A DNA stretch of 64,000 bases from Nocardiopsis suaedae (lineage in GTDB: Bacteria > Actinomycetota > Actinomycetes > Streptosporangiales > Streptosporangiaceae), in the NCBI RefSeq assembly GCF_027706745.1, contig NZ_JAQFWP010000005.1, positions 62,001-126,000 of the forward strand. Reading direction: 5' to 3'. Shown here piece by piece: positions 46,841 to 55,828 of this stretch. The notes under the pieces were generated by a model, which was not told the DNA's origin, did no database searches, and worked only from the letters and a program-made list of their open reading frames with translations. The position numbers and the translations under genes are program-made. Positions within the stretch are counted from its first letter, which is position 1; each line of letters starts with the position of its first letter.

Positions 46841-47455
46841 TTAGCGGTCCGAATGCCCGTCGGTGGTCTCCTGGTAGCGCTTTTCGCGGTTCCAGGGGTG
46901 TTCCGGGGAGGCGGGGTCGATCCCGTTCTTCTTCAGGAAGTGGTCGATCTTCCGGCTCTCGGTGTCGAGTTTGCGGATGGGGTCGCGGATGTACTGGTAG
47001 TACCTGTTCCTGAGCTGCTGCATGTGCATGACCTTGGTGGAGTCGATCCTTTTGACTCCGTCGACCAGGTCGTCCCTGATCGAGCTGGTGAACTCATGGA
47101 GCTTCCGGTACTTCCTCTCGCTCGCGTAGCCGAGTGTGTGGGCGTACTCCAGCTTCTCCCGGATCCGCCACTCGCGGCGCAGCGCGTGGTAGGCATCGGC
47201 CTCGGCTTTGTGGCCGATCGCGGAACGGCTGCGCAGTTTGAAGAGCATCGGGTCGGCGAGGGCGAGTCCCACTATGAAGGCGACCTGAGACATCGCGAAC
47301 GACGATACGAGTGGCAACATTTTCAGCGTCACGTCACCGGATCCATCCTTCGTGGCGAGCCATTCCGGTGGTGCGTCCATTGCCATGATGCTGATCCAGA
47401 ATACGTAGAACGAGCCCGCCAGGATAAGGCTTCCGTTGGTGATCAGGCTGCGCAT
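46841..47455 (-). CDS. Small membrane protein B (paralogue pair; putative immunity or partner protein)
   Basis: A 204-residue protein. An N-terminal helix (about 5-25), a second (about 48-70), then a cytoplasmic helical region: LRREWRIREKLEYAHTLGYASERKY and HMQQLRNRYYQYIRDPIRKL, ending with a NGIDPASPEHPWNREKR motif. It is a full-length paralogue of the gene at 47612-48208. Its last 150 coding bases are nearly identical to that gene, whereas the rest has diverged. Immediately upstream is a decayed copy of the effector's C-terminal coding end. No known family. Confidence 0.75.
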   Translation of the reverse strand: MRSLITNGSLILAGSFYVFWISIMAMDAPPEWLATKDGSGDVTLKMLPLVSSFAMSQVAFIVGLALADPMLFKLRSRSAIGHKAEADAYHALRREWRIREKLEYAHTLGYASERKYRKLHEFTSSIRDDLVDGVKRIDSTKVMHMQQLRNRYYQYIRDPIRKLDTESRKIDHFLKKNGIDPASPEHPWNREKRYQETTDGHSDR

Positions 47456-47462
47456 CGTCGGA

Positions 47463-47545
47463 TCACTTGCCCTCCTGTCCGGCCGAGACTGTTCCCTCTT
47501 CGTCGTCCACGCGTACCTAGCAACGTTGTTCGTTCTTCACGTCTC
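47463..47545 (-). pseudogene. Decayed second copy of the effector C-terminal tail
   Basis: Read on the minus strand, this gap encodes VRVDDEEGTVSAGQEGK before a stop, matching VRVDGDEGTITPENMKD at the end of the 1,882-residue protein. Upstream, GACGTGAAGAACGAA aligns with GACGAGAAGAACGAG of the effector gene, and the Glu codon before VRVD is a TAG here. It directly precedes small membrane protein B, exactly as the intact tail precedes protein A. Confidence 0.65.
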
Positions 47546-47611
47546 GGGGCCTGATTGCGAGGACCGAGGCGCCGTTGTCCTTGTTCAAACCGGTTGTCCG
47601 CTCCCCTCGCC

Positions 47612-48208
47612 TTATGTCTGTTGTTGACGCTTTTCGCGGTTCCAGGAGTGTTCCGGGGAGGCGGGGTCGATCCCGTTCTTCTTCAGGTAGCGGTTGATCT
47701 TCCGGCTCTCGGTGTCGAGTTTGCGGATGGGGTCGCGGATGTACTGGTAGTACCTGTTCCTGAGCTGCTGCATGTGCAGCACCTTCTGCTTACGAATCTT
47801 GACCAGGCCCTCGTCAAGGTCGTCCATGAAAGTGCTGGTGGAGGTGTGGATCTTTTGGTAGCGCCTCTCGCTGGTGTACCCCAGTGTTCTGGCGTACTCG
47901 AGCTTTTCTCGGATACGCCATTCGCGTCGCGATGCTTGGTAGATGTCGACCTTGGTCTGGTACGTGATCGCGGACCGTGTGCGCAGCTTGAGAACCATCG
48001 GGTCGGCTGCAAAAAGGCCCGTTACAGCCAGGGCGAACAGCAGGATCAGGGTCACTCCGAACGGGAGGGGGCGTGGGAGTAGGCCCCCATCGGGAGCGAC
48101 CGCGTACATCCATGTCGGGGGATCCTCCATGAGCGGGCCGGAACCCCAAAACCCCATCAAGGAGAGCCATGCGAGAATGCATGAATTGGATATAAGGTTC
48201 CTCGGCAA
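47612..48208 (-). CDS. Small membrane protein A (paralogue pair; putative immunity or partner protein)
   Basis: A 198-residue paralogue of protein B: N-terminal NLISNSCILAWLSLMGFW helix, second helix (about 50-70), then SRREWRIREKLEYARTLGY, LHMQQLRNRYYQYIRDPIRKL and NGIDPASPEHSWNREKR. The TTG start at 48208 follows the effector stop by 4 bases and uses an AAGGA inside the effector's last codons, so translation is coupled to the effector. A membrane protein bound so tightly to a secreted effector gene is a candidate immunity protein or secretion adaptor. Confidence 0.75.
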   Translation of the reverse strand: MPRNLISNSCILAWLSLMGFWGSGPLMEDPPTWMYAVAPDGGLLPRPLPFGVTLILLFALAVTGLFAADPMVLKLRTRSAITYQTKVDIYQASRREWRIREKLEYARTLGYTSERRYQKIHTSTSTFMDDLDEGLVKIRKQKVLHMQQLRNRYYQYIRDPIRKLDTESRKINRYLKKNGIDPASPEHSWNREKRQQQT

Positions 48209-48212
48209 ACGA

Positions 48213-51200
48213 TCAGTCCTTCATGTTCTCAGGGGTGATCGTCCCCTCGTCGCCGTCCACGCGAACCTCGTAGCCCTCCTCGTCCTCGTTCTTCTCGTCC
48301 TCTTCGATGCCCTCTTGGAGCGAGCTGTCCGAAAGGCCGAAGTGGTCTTCGACGGCCCCCTTCAGATTGTTCCGCATCTGCTGGTGGGCGAGTTCGTTGA
48401 ACTGGCCCGTGGCGAGGTCTCCGAATCGGCCGCCCGGAAGTGCCGAATCATTGGCGTGCACGGACTCGGCCATGCCCCGCGGGGCGGCGGTGAAGACCTG
48501 GGCGCCGGCGGTGATGAGGTTCGACTCGTCGAAATCCTCGTCCGCGATGAAGCTGTACGCCAGCTTCTGGACAATGTCGAAGCTGCCGTTGGCGAACCCC
48601 TTGATCATTTCCAACCGCATGTCGCGGAGGATCTGGCCCCAGTCCTGGTCCGTGCTGGTGTGCCTGGGCAGGTCGGCTACCCCCTGCTGCAGGTTGCCGT
48701 CCGGGGTGAGCGTGACCGGCGGGTCGTCGTACGGGCGGTTGTTGAGGGTCGTGGCCTGGCCGTCGCTGTCGATCCCCATACGCCAGCTCTCCGCCACCTC
48801 GGACTCGGTCGTCTTCTTGGGCTTGATGTCCAGGACGGAGACGGAGTTCGTGCGGTCCACCTGTACCTGTGTGTGCTGGGTGGACCCGTTGACGGTCGTC
48901 CGGTCTCTGATCTCGACCTTGCCGTCGTTCTTCTCCGTGACCGTGGTCGTGTGGTCGGAGCCGTCGGAGAACGTGCTCGTCGGAGTGCCGTTCCGGTTCA
49001 CCGAGACATGGTCGCCCCCGCTGGTCACGTCGATTCGCCCATCAGAGCGGATCTCGATGACGGTCTGCTGCCCGGTCTCCGGCGACGTGTGCTCGACGAT
49101 GGTCCGGTTCCCGTCCTGGTGGACCTGGACATTGTCGCTTCCGGCGTCGGGTGCCGTGGGACGTTCGCCCTTCGGCTGGGTGAGGACCGGGCCGTCCCCG
49201 TCCGAGACGGTGATGTTCCCATTGGCATCGCGGGTGACGCTGGGGCCGGACCCGTCGCCGGCCGTGTCGATTGTCAGGGTCTGCTGCGAACGGTCCCTCA
49301 AGCCCGACTCGTCGCCTCCGCTCTGCGTGCGGTCGACCCGCAGGTTGTCGCCCTCGACCGAGGTGCTGCCGTCGTCCCGTCGGGTGACGACCGGGCCGTC
49401 CTCGCTGGTGCGGACCGTGACGTCCCGCCCGCCGTTGCTCCCGTCGCTCTGAGTTGCGGAGAAGCCGTCGTGGCTCACCTCGGTGACGTTGGAGTCCGTG
49501 TTCCGCCCCATGGACGGGCCGGGGATCTCCCGTTGGCCGCCGGGAAGCGTGTACGTCTGCTCCACGGTGGAGACCATACCGTCGCGCTCCAGGCTGGGAC
49601 GGGTGGGTCCATTGCCCGACGCCCCGTCCGACGGGGCCTGGCTGACCGGACCGTCCCCGGTGAAGGTGTGCTCGTACCCGTTGTGGTCGACGCTGACGAC
49701 CCCGTCGCCCTCGCCCCCGTGGGTGATGGAGCTCCCGTCCCCGACCTTCGGGGTGTTCTCGATCTGGGTGGAGTTCCCGTCCGCGACGACGTTGCTCCTG
49801 TCACCGGTGGTCTCGAACGAACCGGGCTCGACCCGGGTGGTCTCGCCCTGAGGGCCGTTGACGTCGACGTGCCCGTCCGCGTGCACGTCGAGGGAGGTGG
49901 GGCCGTTCGGGCGCATCTCCACGGTGGTGGGGCGGCCGTCGCCGTCGTAGGCCACGTTGTGCGGGGTGTCCCCGCCCGGTTCCGAGATACCGCTCGTCTC
50001 CTGGCCGACGTGGACGCTCGCGCCGTCCTCCCCGTGGGAGACCTCGACGCCGTCGGACGTCGGACGGTACTCCATGCCGTCCGTCCTGTCCGTGACGGTC
50101 GTGCCGTTCCCGTCGATCGTGCCGGAGAAGCCGCCGTTGGAGAACTCCGCCCGGCCGTCCGGATGGGAGGTGATGTCGCTGTTCGGAGTGTGGCCGTTGA
50201 CCGTGCCGTCCCGGCTTCCCGACACCGACCAGGGGTCGCCGCCGGAGTGCGCGGTGCCGTCCTGGTTCGGGGGGCCTCCCCGCACCGTGGTCGTCCCGCT
50301 CTCGGCGACGGAGATCGTCGTGTCTCCGGCGTCGAGCGAGGCGCGCTGTCCCGGGGGGACCTCGACCCGGCCGGGCCCGCCGTCGTCGTGTACGGAGCTG
50401 CCGTCCGGCAGGTGCGCGGTGCCCTGACCGTCGGCGTGCTCGGCCACCGGACGCCCGTCCGGGGAGGCCACGTCGTGGGTGGAGGCGTGCCCGTCGGGGG
50501 AGACGGTGCTGATGTAGTGGTCGTCGCTGGCGTGCCGCCCGTTGTCGTTCTGGCCCACCTGCAGCCCGTCGGGCGTGCTCGCGCTGGTCGTCCCGTCGGG
50601 CGCGGCCTGGGCCTGGAAGCCGCCCGAGTCCATCGTGAGCGACCCGTCCGCGCCGTGGGTGACCGTGAGCGTGTCGCCCGCCTGGTTGGGCGGAGCCGTC
50701 AGCGACACCCCGCCGTCGGTGGGGCGCAGGATCCAGCCGTCGGGGGACATGGCCCCGTCGCCGGGGCGCACCACCGTGCCGTCAGGGGCGGTGAACACCG
50801 GAGAGCCGTCCGGCCCGGCGCCCAGCGACGGCGGAGCGGGGTGCGTCTCCGGCGTCGGGTACCCGCTGGAGTCGTAGTGCAGGGCCCCGCCCTGTCCGTC
50901 GGGAACGCTCACCGACCCGTCAGAGTGCACGGTCCGCTGCGGCGCGCCGTCCGCGCCGTACTCGTGCGTGCCGCCCTGGCCGTCCGGAACGCTGAGCGTC
51001 CCGTCCGGGTTCAGCGTGAAGTCCGGGTGGGACACGGTGCCGTCGGGCGAGGCCGTGGTGGCGCCCGCGGTGACGCTGCCGTCCGGGTTGCCGGTGGCGG
51101 TGCTGGTGTGCACCGGCTGGTGGTTCGCGTCGTACTGGGTGTTGGTGTAGGTCGTGCCGCCGTCCCCGGACGGGTCGATCCTGGTCCCCGCGGCCACGCC

Positions 51201-53861
51201 GTTGCCCTGCGGCCCCTCGGGCGTCGTGTGGATCTGCAGGTCGGTGGTGTGGCCGGGCAGGGAGGCGTCCTGCTGGACGCGCACGCCCCCCTCGTTCACC
51301 GACGCCGAGCCGTTGTCGTTGGAGACCGTCAGCCCGCCGCTGTCGGCGTTGTAGTTGTGCGTCGTGCCGTCGGGCGACTGGACACGGTGGCCGCCCTGGC
51401 CGACCGACGTGGTGGCCCCGGCGGACGTCTGGACGGACGTGGCGTGGGCGGCGCCGGCCGCACCGAGGGCCGCCGTGGCCCCGCCGCCCGCCTGCAGGAC
51501 CGTGGTCCCCTCGTCGCCGCCGCTGACGGTGACCGGGGCGTCCGCATCGGCCGGAACATCGACCCGGGGACCGTTCGCGCCGCCGATCTCGCTCCCGCCG
51601 CCCGGCTTGGGGGTGGCGCTGACCGGGGCGTCACCGGCGTCGACCGTCACCGAGCCGTCCGAACCGTCCCTGCCGACGGCCGGGTGGGCGTCACCGCCGT
51701 CGAGGGAGACGGAGCCGCCGTCGGAGCCGACCTCCACGGACCCGCCGTCCCCGTGGGTGACGGTGAACCCGTCGCCGGTCGCGGTGGCCGTGGTGGCCGG
51801 CCCCTGGCCGCTGTCGACCACCGCCTGCCCCTGGTGGGACAGGTCGGTGCTGAAGCCGCCGTCGCCGTTCGGACCCGGGGCATGGTCGTACTGGACATCG
51901 GGGCCGTCGGGGGAGGAGGTGTCGACGGTGATGTCCCCGTGCCCGGTGTGCGTGGTGGCCCCGGTGTCGGTGACCGTGGTCGAGGTCACCTCGTTCGGGG
52001 CGTTGATGGAGGTGTCGCCCCGGGACTGCGTGTGCACGGTGGTCGTGCCGGAGGAGTGGTCGGCGGAGACCTGGTGTCCGCCGCTGCCGTCCTCGGCGAC
52101 GGAGGTCCGGTCGGTCCCGGTGACGTTCCCGTCCGCGTCGAAGTGGGTGGAGACGTTCGACCCGTCGCTCAGGTTCGTGCTCGCGGTCTGGTCCGCGGAC
52201 TCCCGAGCGGGGGAGTCGGGGAAGGAGTCGTTGGAGAGCGCGGGGTGCGCCTGCCCCTCCGAGCCGGTGGGACTCGTGGAAGGCGAGCCGTCGGCACCGG
52301 GCGACGGGGCATCGCCGGCCGGGGCAGTGCCGGACATGTCGGGAGCGGACACATCGGGCGTGGAGACGTCAGGTGCCGAGACGTCCGGCGTCGACACATC
52401 AGGCGACGAGGCGTCCGGGGCGGAGGAGGCGTCGGGCGCCGACACATCGGGCGTCGAGGGGGTCGCCGGATCTGCGGAGGAGGAGAAGTCCGGCATCGAG
52501 GAGGCGTCGGACGTCGGGGTTCCGGAGGACGAAGTCGGAGCGTCCGTGGAGCCGCCGGTGGGGACGTCGGGCGAGGAATCGCCGGACGGGCCGCTGATGG
52601 TCGTGGAGGTGCCGTCGCCGGTGTCGATGCTCCCGCCGTCACCGGAGAAGTCGCTGGTGACGCCCCCGAGGTCGCCCGATGTCGACGGCGTGCCGGTCAG
52701 GTCGCCGTTGCCCATGGCCGCGCTGAAGCCGTTGTGGTCGTGGGTGGCCTGGACGATACCGCCGGGCGCGCCGCTGGCGGTGCTGAAGGCGACGCTCGTC
52801 ATGTCGATGTCGCTGAACGCCGCGTCCCCGTCGGAGATGTTGCCCGCGACCTGGAGGGCGACATCCGAGGCACCGCTGAACGCGGCGTCGCGCGTGGCGC
52901 TGATGCCGATGTCCGCGGTGAGACTGAGCCGCGGGCTGTTGCGGAATGTCCCCGCTGAGATCGAGGTCAACGTGTTGCTCATGACCCGCCCCAAGCCGGA
53001 CCCGTTCACGGCGCGGCTCACAGGGGCCGTGATCGCGCTGCGGACCGTGCCCATCCGGGCGGTGAGGTTGCCGGCCGCGCTCGCGAGCGGCCTGCCGAGC
53101 TTGCCCGCCGACGCGAGCACGCGCACACCCGGGATGACGGACAGCAGGTCCATGCCCAGGGTCGCGAAGGTCTCCAGGTTGAAGCCGAGCTTGCCCTTGC
53201 GGGACAGGGAGGTGATGCTCACCAGGAGGGCCGCGAGGCCGATGATGACGCCGACGACCGGGACGAAGATCGCGACGATGCCCAGGACCACCATTGCGAC
53301 CGCGTAGATGATCGGGTTCTCCTCGATCCATTCCACGACCGCGTTCCAGCCGTCCCACAGCTTCTCCCACCCGTTGCGGGTGGCGTCCGAGAGCTTGTCC
53401 CGGGCGTCCTCGGCGGCCTGCTCCATGGCGGACTCGACCGATTCGAGGCGCCCGACGAACTGCTCCTTCTTGTCGTCCCAGTCCTCCTCCCGCTCTTCCT
53501 CGGACATGCCGTTGTAGGCGGTCGCGGCGTCCTCACGTACCGACGCGCTATCGGTGCGCGCGGTCTTCAACCCGTCCGACCAGATCTGGTAGGCCTCGGA
53601 CGCCTTGCGGTACGAGTCCTCCGCGTCCTCGAGGTAGTCGGGGAGCTTCCCGATGAGGTCCCGGAGGGCGTCCATGGCCTCGCCCTCACCGGCGTCCTCG
53701 TTCTTGAGGTCCCGGATGTCGTCGGCGGCCGTGCTGCAGGCGGTGGCGAGCTTGGAGAAGTGCTCCTGAAGGTTGTCGGGGTCCGACGTCGTCCACGGGA
53801 CCGGGTCGCTCGTCCTGCCGAGGACGGTCCAGTCCAGGTCGTTCCGCTCCTGCCTGCTCAC
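48213..53861 (-). CDS. Giant putative type VII-secreted effector (1,882 aa)
   Basis: N-terminal acidic helical region (about 20-180; DNLQEHFSKLATACSTAADDI, then ATRNGWEKLWDGWNAVVEW) like WXG/LXG secretion domains. A hydrophobic segment (about 184-217), an Ala/Gly region, a PDVS/PDAS repeat linker (about 460-510), and roughly 1,150 residues of DG-rich strand repeats (TVTHGDGGSVEV type) follow, resembling an extended beta stalk. A distinct helical C-terminal domain of about 150 residues (RDMRLEMIKGFANGSFDIVQ...) ends acidic. I see a single Cys. GGAGAAGGAGAG lies before the GTG. No toxin family is recognised, so effector status is inference from architecture and context. Confidence 0.8.
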   Translation of the reverse strand: MSRQERNDLDWTVLGRTSDPVPWTTSDPDNLQEHFSKLATACSTAADDIRDLKNEDAGEGEAMDALRDLIGKLPDYLEDAEDSYRKASEAYQIWSDGLKTARTDSASVREDAATAYNGMSEEEREEDWDDKKEQFVGRLESVESAMEQAAEDARDKLSDATRNGWEKLWDGWNAVVEWIEENPIIYAVAMVVLGIVAIFVPVVGVIIGLAALLVSITSLSRKGKLGFNLETFATLGMDLLSVIPGVRVLASAGKLGRPLASAAGNLTARMGTVRSAITAPVSRAVNGSGLGRVMSNTLTSISAGTFRNSPRLSLTADIGISATRDAAFSGASDVALQVAGNISDGDAAFSDIDMTSVAFSTASGAPGGIVQATHDHNGFSAAMGNGDLTGTPSTSGDLGGVTSDFSGDGGSIDTGDGTSTTISGPSGDSSPDVPTGGSTDAPTSSSGTPTSDASSMPDFSSSADPATPSTPDVSAPDASSAPDASSPDVSTPDVSAPDVSTPDVSAPDMSGTAPAGDAPSPGADGSPSTSPTGSEGQAHPALSNDSFPDSPARESADQTASTNLSDGSNVSTHFDADGNVTGTDRTSVAEDGSGGHQVSADHSSGTTTVHTQSRGDTSINAPNEVTSTTVTDTGATTHTGHGDITVDTSSPDGPDVQYDHAPGPNGDGGFSTDLSHQGQAVVDSGQGPATTATATGDGFTVTHGDGGSVEVGSDGGSVSLDGGDAHPAVGRDGSDGSVTVDAGDAPVSATPKPGGGSEIGGANGPRVDVPADADAPVTVSGGDEGTTVLQAGGGATAALGAAGAAHATSVQTSAGATTSVGQGGHRVQSPDGTTHNYNADSGGLTVSNDNGSASVNEGGVRVQQDASLPGHTTDLQIHTTPEGPQGNGVAAGTRIDPSGDGGTTYTNTQYDANHQPVHTSTATGNPDGSVTAGATTASPDGTVSHPDFTLNPDGTLSVPDGQGGTHEYGADGAPQRTVHSDGSVSVPDGQGGALHYDSSGYPTPETHPAPPSLGAGPDGSPVFTAPDGTVVRPGDGAMSPDGWILRPTDGGVSLTAPPNQAGDTLTVTHGADGSLTMDSGGFQAQAAPDGTTSASTPDGLQVGQNDNGRHASDDHYISTVSPDGHASTHDVASPDGRPVAEHADGQGTAHLPDGSSVHDDGGPGRVEVPPGQRASLDAGDTTISVAESGTTTVRGGPPNQDGTAHSGGDPWSVSGSRDGTVNGHTPNSDITSHPDGRAEFSNGGFSGTIDGNGTTVTDRTDGMEYRPTSDGVEVSHGEDGASVHVGQETSGISEPGGDTPHNVAYDGDGRPTTVEMRPNGPTSLDVHADGHVDVNGPQGETTRVEPGSFETTGDRSNVVADGNSTQIENTPKVGDGSSITHGGEGDGVVSVDHNGYEHTFTGDGPVSQAPSDGASGNGPTRPSLERDGMVSTVEQTYTLPGGQREIPGPSMGRNTDSNVTEVSHDGFSATQSDGSNGGRDVTVRTSEDGPVVTRRDDGSTSVEGDNLRVDRTQSGGDESGLRDRSQQTLTIDTAGDGSGPSVTRDANGNITVSDGDGPVLTQPKGERPTAPDAGSDNVQVHQDGNRTIVEHTSPETGQQTVIEIRSDGRIDVTSGGDHVSVNRNGTPTSTFSDGSDHTTTVTEKNDGKVEIRDRTTVNGSTQHTQVQVDRTNSVSVLDIKPKKTTESEVAESWRMGIDSDGQATTLNNRPYDDPPVTLTPDGNLQQGVADLPRHTSTDQDWGQILRDMRLEMIKGFANGSFDIVQKLAYSFIADEDFDESNLITAGAQVFTAAPRGMAESVHANDSALPGGRFGDLATGQFNELAHQQMRNNLKGAVEDHFGLSDSSLQEGIEEDEKNEDEEGYEVRVDGDEGTITPENMKD

Positions 53862-54185
53862 GTCGCCTGGCTCTCCTTCTCCTGGTCGGTCGGGGCGGCC
53901 GCCGGGCCGGCCGTGCCCCGTCCCTCGGGCGGGGGGTTCACTGCGCATGTACGGACGCGCGCCGCGCCGGGTTCACCCGGGTTCGGGCGGGATCCGCGCC
54001 CGCGCAGCGGTTTTCGACGCGCCGCGGCGCCGGTGCGTTCCGTGCGCGCCGGGTGGGGTTTGCGTCACCGCCGCCCCCGGCGCCCGGGTGAACCCCGGAC
54101 GCCGGGTTTCCGTACCCTGTCCTGGACCCCCAACCGGCCCCCGTCGGGGCGGTGACCAGGAATCCGGGCAATTCGGGAGCGGCGA
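53862..54185. promoter_or_regulatory. Divergent control region of effector operon and LysM-like gene
   Basis: GGGTTCACCCGGG (53969-53981) has an exact inverse at 54083-54095, 101 bases apart. A further GGGTTCA lies at 53934-53940. The paired sites flank the centre of a 324-bp gap between two divergent genes, where two promoters must lie; a TACCCT -10-like element at about 54114 faces the LysM-like gene. This looks like a shared two-site operator. Confidence 0.5.
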
Positions 54186-55796
54186 GTGAGCGGGACGCGG
54201 ACGGCACTTCAGGCGGGAATCGGCGCCACCGCGCTGGTCGGTGCCGTGCTCGCGGGGCTCGCCGTGCCGGTCGCCGCCGCACCGCCCGCTCTGGCCGACC
54301 CCCAGCCGTCGGCCAGCGGCCAGGCTCCGCCCCCGGAGGAGACCGCCGACCCCGAGCCGGAGCCGAGCCAGGAGCCCGAGCCGGAGCCCGAACCCGAACC
54401 CGAACCGGTGCAGCAGCCGCAGCCGGTCCAGCCCGACTACAGCATGTGCCGGGAGGTCAAGTACTACGAGGTCCCGGCCGATGAGACCCGGGGCCTGTTC
54501 GGCCTGGCCGAGGACCTGCTCGGCGATGAGCGCCGCAGCTCCGACATCGAGCAGCTCAACTCCGGCCGGCCCCAGTCCGACGGGTGGGCGCTGGACCAGA
54601 GCGGCTCCATCCGCCCCGGCTGGAACCTGGTCCTGCCCTACGACGCCGAGGGCCAGGGCGTGCAGACCGGCACCGACCCGCTGTGCATCATCGCCGCCGA
54701 CCAGGCCGCCGCCCAGGGCGGACCGCCGCCCTCGCCCCCGGTGCCGCCGTCGGCCGCGCCCATCCCCGCCGAGTCCCCCTCGCCGACGGCCTCGCAGTCG
54801 GCCGCCGCCGACGAGCCCAAGGGCCTGCGCGACCGGATGGGCGACCTGGACCCCATGATGCTCGCGGGCGGCCTGGGCATCCTGATCGTGCTCACCGTCA
54901 TCGCCCTGTTCTGGAAGCCCATCTTCACCGCCGTGGCGTGGCCCTTCCGCAAGATCGCGGCGCTGCCGTGGCGCAAGCCGCGTCCGCCCCGGTTCGTGCG
55001 CACCCGCCGCCGTCGCCGCCTGCGCGACGAGGTGACCGACCGGATCGAGGCCGACCGCGGCTCCTCCCGCCGCGCCGGGCTGGCCCTGGTGGAGCTGGTG
55101 AACGCGCCCGCGGAGGTCCCCGCCCGGCCGGTGGCGGTCCTCACCGCGGGGGAGACCGTCAAGGCCGTCGTCCCCGCCAACGCGACCCCGCCGGTGTCGT
55201 CGTGGAAGGTGCTCGACGCGACCACCTGGCAGTACGTGAAGAGCAGGTCGGCCACCCAGGCGGTCAAGTTCAACACCATGACGCACACCGCCACCGGCCT
55301 CTCCTCGGCCCTGGGCACCCTGGTGGGCCTGGGCCTGACCCCCGACGAGGACGGCGGTGAGCAGGTGTTCATCGACTTCACCTGGCTGGACGGGATGCTC
55401 GCGATCGCGGGCCACCGCCTGGTGGCCGAGGACGCCGTCGACGTGGTCGCCGACGGCCTGCGCCACCGCGGGCTGCGGGTCACCGAGGTGGAGGACGGGC
55501 AGCGGCTGCAGGACGTGCTGCCGCCCGCCGAGCGGACCGTTCCCGACACCCCGGGCAGCGGCGGCGACCCGATCACCGGCCCACGCGACCCCGACCGCCG
55601 CCACGCCGTGCTGGTCTACCGCCCGCTCGACCCCGACGAGGAGGAGGCCGTGCGCACCCTGCCGTCGAACACGCTCGTCGTGGCCCTGGGCTCCTCGCGC
55701 GCCGCGCGCTGGCAGTGGAGCGCGGGGGAGGACGGCTACCTGGACACCGGCGCGATCGGGCTGCGGGTGGCGCTGCGCCACCCGGCGGCGACCTGA
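54186..55796 (+). CDS. LysM-like cell-wall membrane protein of the type VII-like locus
   Basis: A 536-residue protein. N-terminal signal/anchor helix (about 9-33), a Pro/Glu spacer of PEPEP repeats (about 46-75), an extracytoplasmic LysM-like part (YYEVPADETRGLFGLAEDLLGD... SIRPGWNLVLPYDA), a Pro/Ser linker, a second helix (about 222-240), then a basic and a large cytoplasmic domain ending VALGSSRAARWQWSAGEDG. It could link the secretion machine to peptidoglycan. No known Ecc component is matched. Start GTG at 54186. Confidence 0.72.
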   Translation: MSGTRTALQAGIGATALVGAVLAGLAVPVAAAPPALADPQPSASGQAPPPEETADPEPEPSQEPEPEPEPEPEPVQQPQPVQPDYSMCREVKYYEVPADETRGLFGLAEDLLGDERRSSDIEQLNSGRPQSDGWALDQSGSIRPGWNLVLPYDAEGQGVQTGTDPLCIIAADQAAAQGGPPPSPPVPPSAAPIPAESPSPTASQSAAADEPKGLRDRMGDLDPMMLAGGLGILIVLTVIALFWKPIFTAVAWPFRKIAALPWRKPRPPRFVRTRRRRRLRDEVTDRIEADRGSSRRAGLALVELVNAPAEVPARPVAVLTAGETVKAVVPANATPPVSSWKVLDATTWQYVKSRSATQAVKFNTMTHTATGLSSALGTLVGLGLTPDEDGGEQVFIDFTWLDGMLAIAGHRLVAEDAVDVVADGLRHRGLRVTEVEDGQRLQDVLPPAERTVPDTPGSGGDPITGPRDPDRRHAVLVYRPLDPDEEEAVRTLPSNTLVVALGSSRAARWQWSAGEDGYLDTGAIGLRVALRHPAAT

Positions 55797-55828
55797 GGCC
55801 GGTCCGCCCTCGCGCGGCGGACGCTCAG
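55793..55828. terminator. Convergent terminator hairpin
   Basis: GTCCGCC (55802-55808) pairs with GGCGGAC (55816-55822), extended outward by TGAG/CTCA that include both flanking stop codons. Confidence 0.45.

Noticed and set aside
48700-52400. DG-rich repeats of the giant protein as RHS/YD repeats
   Set aside because: The Tyr-Asp core and RHS signature are missing. The repeats are short Asp-Gly strand units, better called a generic beta stalk.
47943-52958. Open frame of 1,671 codons on the plus strand opposite the giant effector gene
   Set aside because: Shadow of the DG-rich repeats: Gly/Val/Arg-rich translation, no ribosome site, no domain. The minus-strand frame has a strong ribosome site, secretion-like N terminus and coherent repeats.
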